DNA of 64,000 nt from Streptomyces lydicus (GTDB lineage Bacteria > Actinomycetota > Actinomycetes > Streptomycetales > Streptomycetaceae). How positions within the stretch are numbered: the stretch's first letter is position 1; each line of letters starts with the position of its first letter. The stretch spans positions 1-64,000 of the forward strand of contig NZ_CP017157.1 of NCBI RefSeq assembly GCF_001729485.1, in the 5' to 3' direction. The notes under the pieces were generated by a model. That model was not told the DNA's origin. It saw only the letters and a list, made by a program, of their open reading frames with translations, and did not search any database. This document shows, piece after piece, positions 29,159-38,299 of the stretch. Position numbers and translations under genes: made by a program.

Positions 29159-30628
29159 TCACTTCTCGCCTTCGAGTACCGCCTCCATGACGCGCTTCGC
29201 GATGGGAGCGGCGAGCTTGCCACCGGCGATGTCATCGCGAAGGGTGTCGGATCCCTCAATGACGACAGCGACCGCTACGGGGGTGCCCTTGTCGGTCTTC
29301 GCGTAGGAGATGAACCAGGCGTACGGGTTGTCCTTGTTGTTCTCGCCGTGCTGGGCGGTACCCGTCTTACCCCCGACTGTGACGTTCGGGATCTGTGCAT
29401 TGGTTCCCGTGCCGCTCTTGACGACGGTCTCCATGATGCTCTGGATCTTCTGCGCGTTCTCCGGGCTGAGCGGCCGGCTCATCTCCTGCGGCGTGTGCTG
29501 CTGCACCACGTTGAGGTTCGGCGCGACCAGCTGGTCGACCATGTACGGCCTCATCAGCTTGCCGCCGTTGGCGACCGCCGAAGCGACCATGGCCATCTGC
29601 AGCGGCGTGGCCCGGTTGGACGCCTGCCCGATACCGGCCATGGCATTCTGCGGCCGGTTGTCGGTGGGGAAGATGCTCTCCGCGGCCCGCACCGGGGTGT
29701 CGATCTTGGAGTTGTTGAAGCCGAACTTCTCCGCCTCGGCCTTCATCTTCTTGTTGCCGAGGTCAGCGCTGACCTTGCCGAAGACCGTGTTGCACGACAG
29801 GCGCAGCGCCTCGCGCAGGCTGACGTTCTCACACTGGATGGAGCCCTCGTTCTTCAGCGGAAGGCCGGCGGTGTCGGGCAGCGTGTACGGGACCGGCGAG
29901 TCGGTCTTGGCGTCGACGTCGGTGTACAGGCCGTTCTCCAGCGCCGCCGAGGCCGTGACGACCTTGAAGGTGGAGCCCGGCGGGTAGGTCTGCCGCAGCG
30001 CCCGGTTGAGCATCGGCTCGTCGGGGTTGTTCTTCTTCAGCAGACCGTTGTACGCCTCGGCGTCCTTGTTGCTCATGCCGGCGAACGTGGACGGGTCGTA
30101 CGACGGGGTGCTGGCCAGCGCCAGGATCGCCCCGGTCTCCGGGTTGATCGCGGCGACCGCGCCCTTCTGGTTGCCCAGGCCCTCGAAGGCCGCCTTCTGC
30201 GCCTTGGCGTCCAGCGTCGTGACGACGTTGCCGCCCTTCTGCTTGCTGCCGGTGAACATGTCGACCGTGCGGCTGAAGAAGAGCCGGTCATCGGTGCCGG
30301 TGAGGATGCCGTCGTTGAGCTTCTCCAGCTGGTTGGCGTCGAACGCCTGCGAGGCGTAGCCGGTGACCGGCGCCCACATCTTGCCGTTCTTGTACGTCCG
30401 CTTGTACTTGAAGTCGCCGCTGTCGGTGGTCGTCGAGCCGGTGATCGCCTTGCCGTCGACGATGATGTTGCCGCGCGGCGTGCTGTAGCGCTCGATGGCC
30501 ACCCGGCGGTTGTTCGTGTCGTTCTTGAGCTGGTCGCCCTCGACGAACTGCACCCAGTTGACGCGGACGAGCAGGGCGAGGACGAGCAGGCCGCAGAAGA
30601 TCGCGACCCGGCGCAGAGGCTTGTTCAC
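29159..30628 (-). CDS. pbpA: Class B penicillin-binding protein (PbpA)
   Basis: Peptidoglycan transpeptidase, membrane-anchored with the catalytic domain outside. The 489-residue product has an N-terminal helix (about 8-24), a dimerisation/pedestal region and a transpeptidase domain with STFK at 219-222 (nucleophile Ser219), SCN at 278-280 and KTG at 421-423. The start ATG overlaps the SEDS gene stop by 4 nt (ATGA), so the PBP and its cognate SEDS glycosyltransferase are translationally coupled, as expected for a bPBP/SEDS pair. Confidence 0.95.
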   Translation of the reverse strand: MNKPLRRVAIFCGLLVLALLVRVNWVQFVEGDQLKNDTNNRRVAIERYSTPRGNIIVDGKAITGSTTTDSGDFKYKRTYKNGKMWAPVTGYASQAFDANQLEKLNDGILTGTDDRLFFSRTVDMFTGSKQKGGNVVTTLDAKAQKAAFEGLGNQKGAVAAINPETGAILALASTPSYDPSTFAGMSNKDAEAYNGLLKKNNPDEPMLNRALRQTYPPGSTFKVVTASAALENGLYTDVDAKTDSPVPYTLPDTAGLPLKNEGSIQCENVSLREALRLSCNTVFGKVSADLGNKKMKAEAEKFGFNNSKIDTPVRAAESIFPTDNRPQNAMAGIGQASNRATPLQMAMVASAVANGGKLMRPYMVDQLVAPNLNVVQQHTPQEMSRPLSPENAQKIQSIMETVVKSGTGTNAQIPNVTVGGKTGTAQHGENNKDNPYAWFISYAKTDKGTPVAVAVVIEGSDTLRDDIAGGKLAAPIAKRVMEAVLEGEK

Positions 30629-32022
30629 GGGCGGACCACCTGGGTCATCTCGGCGTCGGTGGACGGGGCGGGGGTCGGCGCCGGGCGGCGCGCGGTGTCG
30701 CTGATGCGAAGCAGGATCGCGACCAGCGCCCAGTTGGCGATCACGGAGGAGCCACCCTGGGCGAGGAACGGCATCGTCATACCGGTCAGCGGGATCAGGC
30801 CCGTCACACCGCCGGCGACGACGAAGACCTGCAGCGCGAAGGCGCCGGACAGGCCGACGGCCAGCAGCTTGCCGAACGGGTCGCGGGCGGCCAGCGCCGT
30901 ACGGATACCGCGCTCGATGAGCAGGCCGTACAGCATCAGGATGGCCATCAGGCCGGCCAGCCCGATCTCCTCGCCGACGGTGGCGAGGATGTAGTCGCTC
31001 TTGGGCGCGATACCGCCGATCAGCCGGGAGTAGCCCTGGCCCAGACCCGAGCCGAGGATGCCGCCGGAACCGAAGGAGTACATGGCCTGGGCGGTCTCGG
31101 TGACACCGCCGTTCAGCAGCTCCAGCGGGTTCAGCCAGTTGTGGACACGGACCTGCACATGGGACTCGAAGGTGGCCACGGCGACCGCACCGCCGGCGCT
31201 CAGCAGCAGACCGAAGACGATCCAGCTGGTGCGCTCGGTGGCCACGTACAGCATGATCACGAAGAGGCCGAAGAACAGCAGCGAGGTACCGAGGTCGGTC
31301 TCGAAGACCAGGATCATCAGGCTCAGCGCCCAGATGACCAGGATCGGTCCGAGGTCACGGCCGCGCGGGAGGTACAGGCCCATGAAGCGGCGGCTGGCCA
31401 GCGCCAGCGCGTCCCGCTTCACCATCAGGTACCCGGCGAAGAAGATCGCGATGATGATCTTCGCGAACTCACCGGGCTGGAGCGAACCGACACCGGGGAT
31501 GGTGATCCAGATGCGCGCGCCGAAGCGGGCCGGGAAGAAGATCGGCGAGATCAGCAGGACCAGCGCCACCACCATCGAGATGTAGGTGTAGCGCTGCAGG
31601 ACACGGTGGTCCTTGAGGAAGATCAGTACGCCGAGGAAGAGCGCGACGCCCAGCGTCGACCACATCAGCTGCCCCGGCGCCATCGCACCGCCCAGCTGCG
31701 GCGTGCTGATCTGCGGCTCCTGGTCCAGCCGCCAGATGAAGACCAGACCCAGGCCGTTGAGCAGGGTGGCGATCGGCAGCATCAGCGGATCCGCGTACGG
31801 CGCCCACTTGCGTACGACGAGGTGCGCCACGCCGGCCAGCAGGCCGAGCCCCAGGGTGTAGCCGAGCACACCGGCGGGGACGGTCTCCTCCTTGGCCAGG
31901 CCCACGTTGATGTACGCGAACACCGGAATGATCACCGCGAAGACGAGCAGCGCGAGCTCGGTGTTGCGGCGGCTCGGGGCTCCGATGGTGCCGATGGTGG
32001 TGGTGTTGGTGGTACTGCTCAT
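30625..32022 (-). CDS. rodA: SEDS-family peptidoglycan glycosyltransferase (FtsW/RodA)
   Basis: Polytopic membrane enzyme that polymerises lipid II together with the class B PBP encoded next to it. The 465-residue product has about ten to twelve hydrophobic segments and the SEDS signature segments ITIPGVGSLQPGEFAKI, RDLGPILVIWALSLMILVFETDLGTSLLFFGLF and PLTGMTMPFLAQGGSS. In S. coelicolor-type chromosomes this locus is usually called ftsW or rodA-like; which role it plays cannot be decided from the sequence. It starts 23 bp after the phosphatase gene. Confidence 0.93.
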   Translation of the reverse strand: MSSTTNTTTIGTIGAPSRRNTELALLVFAVIIPVFAYINVGLAKEETVPAGVLGYTLGLGLLAGVAHLVVRKWAPYADPLMLPIATLLNGLGLVFIWRLDQEPQISTPQLGGAMAPGQLMWSTLGVALFLGVLIFLKDHRVLQRYTYISMVVALVLLISPIFFPARFGARIWITIPGVGSLQPGEFAKIIIAIFFAGYLMVKRDALALASRRFMGLYLPRGRDLGPILVIWALSLMILVFETDLGTSLLFFGLFVIMLYVATERTSWIVFGLLLSAGGAVAVATFESHVQVRVHNWLNPLELLNGGVTETAQAMYSFGSGGILGSGLGQGYSRLIGGIAPKSDYILATVGEEIGLAGLMAILMLYGLLIERGIRTALAARDPFGKLLAVGLSGAFALQVFVVAGGVTGLIPLTGMTMPFLAQGGSSVIANWALVAILLRISDTARRPAPTPAPSTDAEMTQVVRP

Positions 32023-32045
32023 GAGATCTCCGGCCCCCTACGCCC

Positions 32046-33620
32046 TCACTGCTGGGTGCTGCAATTCTTTTCCAGCTTCTGCTGCTCCTCGGAGGGGGCC
32101 TGGCTGGGAGTGGCTGTGGGAGACGGCGTGACGGTCGCCGAGAGGGCCCCGGCCGTGCCGGTGCCTCCGGTGGTGCCCGCCTTGTCGGTGGAACCGGGCT
32201 TGCCGGTCTGCGTGCCGGGCTTGGCGGTCGAACCGGGCTTGCCCGGCGTGCCCGCCTGGCCCTTGCCCTTGTTGCGCGCCGCCTCGCGCTCGGCGGCCTC
32301 CCGCTGCTCCTTGCTGCGGCAGGCGTTGGCCTGCTTGCTCAGCTCGGTGACCTTCTCGCCCGCCTGCGTACGGCTGTCGACCGCGATGGTCTCCTTGACC
32401 TGGTTGCGCTGGTACAGCGGGAGGTACTTGAGTTCGATCTCGGGGTGGTCCTCGTCCACGTCGTTCAGCCGGATCCACGCGAGGTCCTGGCTGATGCCGC
32501 GGTACAGCGCGATGTGGTCGTCCTTGGCGCCGACGAAGTACTGGGTCTGCGTCCAGCGGTAGCCCCCGTAGAGCCCACCGCCGATCACACCGAGCGCCAG
32601 CACGAGGAACAGCGAGCGCTTGATCCACCTACCGCGCCGCCGCGGCTTGACGAAGTCCTCGTCCATGAAGGCGCCGAAGGAGCCCTGCGGCGGACCGCCG
32701 ACCTCCGGGTCGCCGCTTCCGGGCGGGCCGAAGGCGCCACCGGGGCCGGCGGGCGGCCCGCCGGGGCGGCCGAGTTCGGCCGCCCGCGCGGCCGGCGTCT
32801 GCAGCGTGCTGGGGTCGCTCAGCTGGTGCTGGTTCTCCGCGACGGCACCGACGATCACCGGGGTGTCGTTGAGCTGCCCGGCCATCGACTCGTTGCCGTC
32901 CACGTCCAGGACGTCGGCGACGATGCAGGTGATGTTGTCGGGGCCGCCGCCGCGCAGCGCGAGCTGGATCAGCTCCTGCACGGTCTCGTGCGGCCCGTGG
33001 TAGCCGGCGAGGGTCTCCTCCAGCGTCTGGTGGCTGACGACGCCGGACAGCCCGTCCGAGCAGATCAGGTACCGGTCGCCGGCCCGCACCTCGCGGATCG
33101 ACAGGTCGGGCTCGACGTGATCGCCGCTGCCCAGCGCCCGCATCAGCAGCGACCGCTGCGGGTGCGTGGTGGCTTCTTCCTCGGTGATCCGGCCCTCGTC
33201 GACCAGCCGCTGCACCCAGGTGTGGTCCTGGGTGATCTGCGTCAGCACGCCGTCGCGCAGCAGGTAGGCGCGCGAGTCACCGACGTGCACGAGGCCGAGC
33301 CGCTGCCCGGTCCACAGCAGCGCGGTCAGGGTCGTGCCCATGCCCTCCAGCTGCGGGTCCTCCTCGACCATCACCCGCAGCTGATCGTTGGCGCGCTGCA
33401 CGGCGGTGCCGAGCGAGGTGAGGATGTCCGAACCGGGGACGTCGTCGTCGAGCTGGACGAGGGTGGAGATCACCTCGGAGGAGGCGACCTCACCGGCGGC
33501 CTGGCCGCCCATGCCGTCGGCGATGGCGAGCAGCCGCGGGCCGGCGTAGCCGGAGTCCTCGTTGCCCTCGCGGATCATGCCCTTGTGCGATCCGGCGGCA
33601 AAGCGCAGGGACAGACTCAT
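32046..33620 (-). CDS. pstP: PP2C-family Ser/Thr phosphatase (PstP-like), membrane-anchored
   Basis: Metal-dependent phosphatase opposing the Ser/Thr kinases. The 524-residue product has an N-terminal PP2C domain (about 1-240) with EDSGY, IADGMGGQAAGE, VHVGDSRAYLL, ICSDGL and GGPDNITCIV, the metal-binding Asp set of the family. A Pro/Gly-rich linker follows (260-330), then one membrane helix (about 340-360) and an extracytoplasmic tail rich in Lys/Gly/Thr/Pro repeats. I chose ATG 33620; a GTG two codons upstream is equally possible. Confidence 0.94.
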   Translation of the reverse strand: MSLSLRFAAGSHKGMIREGNEDSGYAGPRLLAIADGMGGQAAGEVASSEVISTLVQLDDDVPGSDILTSLGTAVQRANDQLRVMVEEDPQLEGMGTTLTALLWTGQRLGLVHVGDSRAYLLRDGVLTQITQDHTWVQRLVDEGRITEEEATTHPQRSLLMRALGSGDHVEPDLSIREVRAGDRYLICSDGLSGVVSHQTLEETLAGYHGPHETVQELIQLALRGGGPDNITCIVADVLDVDGNESMAGQLNDTPVIVGAVAENQHQLSDPSTLQTPAARAAELGRPGGPPAGPGGAFGPPGSGDPEVGGPPQGSFGAFMDEDFVKPRRRGRWIKRSLFLVLALGVIGGGLYGGYRWTQTQYFVGAKDDHIALYRGISQDLAWIRLNDVDEDHPEIELKYLPLYQRNQVKETIAVDSRTQAGEKVTELSKQANACRSKEQREAAEREAARNKGKGQAGTPGKPGSTAKPGTQTGKPGSTDKAGTTGGTGTAGALSATVTPSPTATPSQAPSEEQQKLEKNCSTQQ

Positions 33621-33752
33621 GCGCACCTCACCCGTCGGCTCGGGGTACAGCCGGTCTCGTCGAGCCACACTGCCCACCCTCCGGTCGGGAGCACGCCCGG
33701 GTCCGCCGAGTGGACCGCCGCGGCTCGCTCGCTCCGCTCGCTCATTGTCGTA

Positions 33753-34286
33753 CTACTTCCGCAGCTCGATGACGGTCTTGCCGATGCGGATCGGGGCTCC
33801 CAGCGGAATCGGTGTCGGGGTCGTCAGTCGGGTCCGGTCCAGGTACGTGCCGTTGGTGGAACCGAGATCCTCGACGATCCACTGGCCGTCACGGTCCGGG
33901 TAGATCCTGGCATGCCGGCTGGACGCGTAGTCGTCGTCCAGCACGATCGTGGAGTCGTGCGCACGGCCCAGGGAGATCGTCTGGCCTTGGAGGGCGACGG
34001 TGGTGCCGGTCAGCGAGCCTTCGGAGACCACCAGCTTCGTGGGGGCCCCGCGGCGCTGCCGGTTGTTGCCGCGGCCGCCTTCCTGGCGGCGCTGCTGCTG
34101 CTGCTGCGGCGGCGCCGCAGCCTGGCGCTGCGCACGCGGTTCCTGCCCGCCGCGCCGCGCGGCACCGCGTTGCGTGACGCGCGTGCCGAACAGATCGCTG
34201 CGGATGACCTGAACGGCCACGATGACGAACAGCCACAGTACGGCGAGGAAACCCAACCGCATGACCGTGAGGGTCAGCTCTGACAT
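33753..34286 (-). CDS. fhaB: FHA-domain protein FhaB (FipA-like)
   Basis: Phosphothreonine-reader anchored in the membrane. The 177-residue product has an N-terminal membrane helix (about 5-25), a Gln/Arg-rich linker with a six-Gln run (about 50-75) and a C-terminal FHA domain (about 85-170) with ISLGRAHDSTI, SSRHARI and DLGSTNGTYLD, the canonical pThr-binding residues. I chose ATG 34286 because it directly precedes the helix and lies 10 bp after fhaA; an ATG at 34343 would overlap fhaA. In mycobacteria the homologue links kinase signalling to FtsZ/FtsQ. Confidence 0.92.
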   Translation of the reverse strand: MSELTLTVMRLGFLAVLWLFVIVAVQVIRSDLFGTRVTQRGAARRGGQEPRAQRQAAAPPQQQQQRRQEGGRGNNRQRRGAPTKLVVSEGSLTGTTVALQGQTISLGRAHDSTIVLDDDYASSRHARIYPDRDGQWIVEDLGSTNGTYLDRTRLTTPTPIPLGAPIRIGKTVIELRK

Positions 34287-34296
34287 TGCCCCCGCT

Positions 34297-35127
34297 TCAC
34301 CCTTCGGCTTGCCGGTAAACGATGGTGGTACTGCCCACGACAATCCGCGAGCCGTCGCGGAGATTAGCGCGGGTGGTGTGCTGCCCGTCTACCACGATGC
34401 CGTTCGTGGAGCCCAGATCCTGGATCATGGGGGGCGTTCCGACCCGGATCTCACAGTGACGCCGGGAGACACCCGGGTCGTCGATCCGTACGTCAGCGTC
34501 GGTGCTGCGGCCCAGCACGAGAGTGGGGCGCGAGATCTGGTGGCGGGTGCCGTTGATCTCGATCCAGCGCCTGGTCTGCGCGTAGGGCTGCGGTCCTGCA
34601 CCGGGCGGTGCCGTACGGGGTACGGGCTGTGCGCCGCCGGAAGGCGGGGAGGACGGCATGGGGGGTGCGCTCACGTGGCCGCCACCGGCCCGGCCGCCCT
34701 GCGGTGCGGCGGAAGCGCGCTGCGCCGCCTGGCCGGGCTGGTCCTGCGAGCTGCTGGACGCGAGCGTGCGGCTGCGGACGCGGTACAGGCCGGTGTCGAG
34801 GTCGTCGGCCTTCTCGAGGTGGACCTTGATCGACCCCATGAAGGTGTAGCGCTGCTGCTTGGCGTAGTCGCGGACCATGCTCGACAGCTCGTCGCCGAGC
34901 TGCCCGCTGTACGGGCTCAGCCGCTCGTAGTCGGGGGCGCTCAGTTCGACGATGAAGTCGTTGGGGACGACCGTGCGGTCGCGGTTCCAGATGGTGGCGT
35001 TGTTGTCGCACTCGCGCTGCAGCGCGCCGGCGATCTCAACGGGCTGCACCTCGGACTTGAACACCTTGGCGAAGGTGCCGTTGACGAGACCTTCGAGACG
35101 CTGCTCGAAACGCTTCAGTACTCCCAC
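34297..35127 (-). CDS. fhaA: FHA-domain protein FhaA (DUF3662 + FHA)
   Basis: The 276-residue product has an N-terminal DUF3662 domain (about 1-120: MGVLKRFEQRLEGLVNGTFAK, VPNDFIVELS), a Pro/Ser/Gly/Gln-rich linker (125-185) and a C-terminal FHA domain (about 190-272) with LVLGRSTDADV, SRRHCEI and DLGSTNGIVVDG. In mycobacteria FhaA binds the phosphorylated pseudokinase domain of MviN/MurJ to restrain wall synthesis. First gene of the minus-strand block. Confidence 0.93.
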   Translation of the reverse strand: MGVLKRFEQRLEGLVNGTFAKVFKSEVQPVEIAGALQRECDNNATIWNRDRTVVPNDFIVELSAPDYERLSPYSGQLGDELSSMVRDYAKQQRYTFMGSIKVHLEKADDLDTGLYRVRSRTLASSSSQDQPGQAAQRASAAPQGGRAGGGHVSAPPMPSSPPSGGAQPVPRTAPPGAGPQPYAQTRRWIEINGTRHQISRPTLVLGRSTDADVRIDDPGVSRRHCEIRVGTPPMIQDLGSTNGIVVDGQHTTRANLRDGSRIVVGSTTIVYRQAEG

Positions 35128-35693
35128 GGGGCACCTCCTTCCTCAGTCTTCGGCGGGGTCATCCTGATCGGGTCGTCCTGATACTGCTTACTGATCGTAT
35201 CCACGCGTCGGGAAATCGGCTGGTTCCCCTTTCCCGCCTTGAGGACGAGTGTCGCCCCTCACAGGGTTGCCCGGTGCTTCCTTGCTCCTGCCCACTGTCG
35301 TGCACTGCGATCGTAGATGTGCCCCGATGACAGTGTCCCGCAACCGCCGACCACTCCCGGCGGGCGGGGCCGGGAGTCGGGCAGCGCACCGTACGGATCG
35401 TGCGGTCTTCCGCCCGGCCCGCCGACGGTCCGGGCGTGACGCGCCCCGGTGACGGCTACCGCGAGTGTGGACCCTTTGGGCAGTGCTCGGCGAATGCCCG
35501 AGGCACGAGGGGGTGCCGGGCGGGCTCCGGGACGGTGCCGGGCCAGGCGCCGGTCCGGGGACCGGGGGCCAGGGGAAAGGCGTGTGAACCCACCCCGGAC
35601 AGCGTGCTAATGTTCTGGATGTCGGCAGGCGCTCACACAAGACCCGGACGGAACAGCCCGGATCGCGTGAGAGGATCAACCGGCAGCACCCAT
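35128..35693. other. Divergent spacer between fhaA and tRNA-Leu
   Basis: A 566-bp stretch that should contain the fhaA operon promoter (minus strand) and the tRNA-Leu promoter. The AT-rich patch 35180-35204 is the likely fhaA promoter zone. TAATGT at 35608-35613, 80 bp before the tRNA, is a candidate -10. The antisense reading frame through the tRNA is a shadow. I see no other gene. Confidence 0.4.
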
Positions 35694-35777
35694 GCGCGGG
35701 TGGCGGAATAGGCAGACGCGCTGGATTCAGGTTCCAGTGCCCGAAAGGGCGTGGGGGTTCAACTCCCCCCTCGCGCA
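35694..35777 (+). tRNA. tRNA-Leu(CAG)
   Basis: An 84-nt class II tRNA. Acceptor GCGCGGG/CTCGCGC (one G-U) with discriminator A, anticodon stem CTGGA/TCCAG with loop TTCAGGT (anticodon CAG at 35728-35730), a long variable arm (TGCCCGAAAGGGCGT) and T arm GGGGG/CCCCC with loop TTCAACT. CCA not encoded. Confidence 0.96.
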
Positions 35778-35783
35778 CAGATG

Positions 35784-35826
35784 AGACCCCCGGTCTCCGG
35801 AGAAATCCGGAAGCCGGGGGTCTTTC
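35784..35826 (+). terminator. tRNA-Leu terminator
   Basis: AGACCCCCGG (35784-35793) pairs with CCGGGGGTCT (35814-35823) around an inner TCCGGA-type hairpin and is followed by TTTCGTTG. Confidence 0.8.
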
Positions 35827-35891
35827 GTTGCATGCGTCACATTGTTGGCCATGTCACGGTGCGCGGTGGGTCGGGCGGGCCGGCCTGAGGG

Positions 35892-36887
35892 CTAGCTCAC
35901 ATCGGCGGCGGCGTTCGTCGGCGTCGCGCGACCCGTTGCCGCTGTGACCTCCGCCTCGTCCGCGGCGCTCTCCGTCACCGCCGTACGGAAGGCGCGGACC
36001 CGTGCCGTCTCGCGCGCGGTGTGGTGCACCAGACCCAGGACCGAGTCCGGCAGGCCGGTGACGGGGACGAAGACGAGGTCGCGGCGGCCGTGGTAGTCGG
36101 CGGTGGGGCGGCACAGCAGCATTCCGCCGCGGCCGGCCGCGGTCAGGGTGAGGCCCTCCTGCAGGGTGCTGACCCGGGGGCCGGCGGGGATCACGCGGCC
36201 CTGTGGGGTGGCGGCCGGGGCGTGGGCCGCGCGCCAGTAGGCGGGGGCCGGGCCGTCGGGGGAGATCAGCGCGACGGCGGTGAGTTCCTCGGCGGTCAGC
36301 GCGGTACGGGACGCCAGCGGGTGGCGTACGGAGAGCGCGAGGGTCTGCTGCTGGGCGGAGAAGACCGGGCCGAGGGTGAGATCGGGCTCGGCCACGGGCA
36401 GCAGCGTGACCGCGACGTCGACCGTGCCGCGGCGCAGCGCGCCGAAGGGATCGCAGAGCGGGATCTCGACGATCTCGGTGGCGCAGCCCGGGTGGCGGGC
36501 CTGGAAGGCGTCGATGGCCTGCATGATCCGGTCGTCGGCGGTGCCCTGGAAGCCGATCGTCAGCCTGCCCTCGATGCCGCGGGCGGCGCTGCGGGCGCGC
36601 TCCACGGTGGCGCGCAGTGCGTCGTAGGCGGGGCGCAGGGACGTACGGAACTCCTCGCCGAGCGGGGTGAGGCGGACCCGGCGGCTGGTGCGGTCCACGA
36701 GGCGGGCGCCGATGCGGGACTCCAGGGAGCGCAGGAGCTGGCTGACCCGGCTCTGCGAGACGTACAGCCGCTCGCCGGTGCGGCCGAAGTGCAGTTCCTC
36801 GGAGAGCACGAGGAAGCACTCCAGCTCGCGGAGTTCGAGGCCGGGGGTGGGGGTGGCGCGGGTGGTGGCGGGGTGCGGGCCGCTCAT
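35892..36887 (-). CDS. LysR-family transcriptional regulator
   Basis: The 331-residue product has an N-terminal winged HTH (about 15-75: LELRELECFLVLSEELHFGRTGERLYVSQSRVSQLLRSLESRIGARLVDR) and a periplasmic-binding-like effector domain (about 100-310). It is divergent from an MFS exporter, which it probably regulates. I chose ATG 36887; an in-frame ATG at 36941 is possible but would place the start inside the palindrome at 36927-36941. The ligand is unknown. Confidence 0.88.
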   Translation of the reverse strand: MSGPHPATTRATPTPGLELRELECFLVLSEELHFGRTGERLYVSQSRVSQLLRSLESRIGARLVDRTSRRVRLTPLGEEFRTSLRPAYDALRATVERARSAARGIEGRLTIGFQGTADDRIMQAIDAFQARHPGCATEIVEIPLCDPFGALRRGTVDVAVTLLPVAEPDLTLGPVFSAQQQTLALSVRHPLASRTALTAEELTAVALISPDGPAPAYWRAAHAPAATPQGRVIPAGPRVSTLQEGLTLTAAGRGGMLLCRPTADYHGRRDLVFVPVTGLPDSVLGLVHHTARETARVRAFRTAVTESAADEAEVTAATGRATPTNAAADVS

Positions 36888-36926
36888 GGGGTCCTGTGTC
36901 TTTCGCGGTGCGGGGCGCGGGGATCG

Positions 36927-36941
36927 ATGAGTCCTGCTCAT
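36927..36941. promoter_or_regulatory. LysR-type box between regulator and MFS gene
   Basis: ATGAG-TCCTG-CTCAT is a 15-bp interrupted palindrome that fits the T-N11-A rule for LysR-type regulators (T36928, A36940). It lies between the divergent start codons at 36887 and 36998, so it can serve both promoters. Confidence 0.6.
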
Positions 36942-36997
36942 AGAAGGGTGAGGAGTTGGCCGTTGTTCCCCCATGGGCGCGGGAGTTGGCTGGGGGC

Positions 36998-38224
36998 ATG
37001 ACGAAGATCGAGGGCGCGAGGACCGCCCGGACGGATGAACCGGCCATCGTGGCAAGCGCAGGGGGACGGGGGCGGGGCGGTGGCTGGCCGGCGGTGGGGG
37101 CGCTGGCGGCGGCGACCTTCACCGTCGTGACGTCGGAGATGCTGCCGGTGGGGCTGTTGTCGCCGATCGGCCGGGAGTTGCGGGTCTCGGACGGTACGGC
37201 GGGGCTGACGCTGACCGTGACCGGGCTGGTCGCGGCGGTGGCGGCGCCGCTGCTTCCTCTGCTGGCAGGCCGTCGGGACCGCCGGGTGGTGTTGGCCTTC
37301 CTCATGGGCACGCTGGCGGTGGCGAATCTCCTGGCGGCGTATGCGTCCGATATCGCGGTGCTGTTGGCGGCCAGGGTCCTGGTGGGACTGGGGATGGGTG
37401 GGGTGTGGGCGATTGCTGCGGGCCTCGCGGTGCGGCTGGTGCCCGGGAGGCGGGTGGCGGCGGCCACGTCACTGATCTTCAGCGGCGTCGCGGCGGCGTC
37501 GGTGCTGGGCGTGCCGGCCGGCACCTTCCTGGGTGAACTGGGCGGCTGGCGCACGGCGTTCACGGCGATGGCCGCCGTCTGCGGGGTGGTGGCGGCCGCA
37601 CTGGCCGTCCTGGTGCCGCCGCTGCCGGCCAACGGTGCGGTGCGGCTGGGCGGGGTGCTCGGGCCCCTGCGCGGCGCGGCCGTACGGACCGGACTCGTCG
37701 TGGTGGCGCTCCTGGTGACGGGGCATTTCGCGGCGTACACCTATGTGCGCCCGGCGCTGGAGGAGATGGCCGGCGCGGGGCCCGGACAGATCAGCACCCT
37801 GCTGCTGGCCTTCGGGCTCGCGGGGCTGGCCGGGAACTTCGCGGCGGGGGCGGCGGCCGCGCGGTCGCCGCGGGCGGCGTTGCTGGCGATCTGCGCCGTG
37901 CTCGGCGGGACGGTGCTGCTGATGCCTCTGCTGGGCCGGGGTGCCGGGGTGCCGGGGGCGGCCGTCCTGGTGGCCGTGTGGGGGCTGGCCTACGGGGGCG
38001 TCTCGGTCAGTACCCAGACCTGGCTGATGGCGGCGGCGCCGGGCGCCCGGGAAGCGGCTTCCGCCCTGTTCGTGACGGTGTTCAACGCGGCCATCGCGTG
38101 CGGCGCGCTGCTCGGCGGCCGGGCCGCGGACAGCTGGGGCGCGCCGGGCGTCATGCGGCTGGGCGGCCTGCTCGCGGTGGGCGCGCTGGTCACGGTGGGG
38201 GTGGGGAGGGCGCCGCGGGGGTGA
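36998..38224 (+). CDS. MFS transporter (drug:H+ antiporter type)
   Basis: The 408-residue product has twelve predicted hydrophobic segments. The motif-A-like loop reads LAGRRDRR after helix 2 and the motif-C-like region after helix 5 reads GVAAASVLGVPAGTFLGELGGWR, the pattern of the 12-helix DHA1 efflux family (AraJ/Cml-like). It probably exports a small hydrophobic compound or sugar. I chose ATG 36998 over 36956 because it follows GGGGGC and starts the hydrophilic lead. Divergent from the LysR gene. Confidence 0.85.
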   Translation: MTKIEGARTARTDEPAIVASAGGRGRGGGWPAVGALAAATFTVVTSEMLPVGLLSPIGRELRVSDGTAGLTLTVTGLVAAVAAPLLPLLAGRRDRRVVLAFLMGTLAVANLLAAYASDIAVLLAARVLVGLGMGGVWAIAAGLAVRLVPGRRVAAATSLIFSGVAAASVLGVPAGTFLGELGGWRTAFTAMAAVCGVVAAALAVLVPPLPANGAVRLGGVLGPLRGAAVRTGLVVVALLVTGHFAAYTYVRPALEEMAGAGPGQISTLLLAFGLAGLAGNFAAGAAAARSPRAALLAICAVLGGTVLLMPLLGRGAGVPGAAVLVAVWGLAYGGVSVSTQTWLMAAAPGAREAASALFVTVFNAAIACGALLGGRAADSWGAPGVMRLGGLLAVGALVTVGVGRAPRG

Positions 38225-38278
38225 GGTACGGGGGCGGGGATTTGGGGTGGCGTGGCGGCTGGGTGGGGGCGCTTCTTC

Positions 38279-38299
38279 GGGGGGGGGGGGGGGGGGGGG
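38279..38299 (+). repeat. 21-nt G homopolymer in an intergenic spacer
   Basis: Twenty-one consecutive G residues lie 55 bp after the MFS stop, followed by A and GGGG. The 311-bp spacer 38225-38535 is otherwise strongly G-rich on this strand and has no gene or clear hairpin. The tract could form a G-quadruplex, and its length is likely to vary or be miscalled. Confidence 0.85.

Noticed and set aside
35188..35778. A 196-codon minus-strand frame beginning MREGGVEPPRPFG
   Set aside because: It starts inside tRNA-Leu and is the familiar antisense-tRNA false gene; the frames over tRNA-Ile (12676-12927) and tRNA-Ala (18669-18887) were dropped for the same reason.
35854..37740. A 628-codon minus-strand frame overlapping the LysR and MFS genes
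   Set aside because: It is Pro/Arg/Thr-rich and crosses two real genes in other frames, a typical high-GC shadow.
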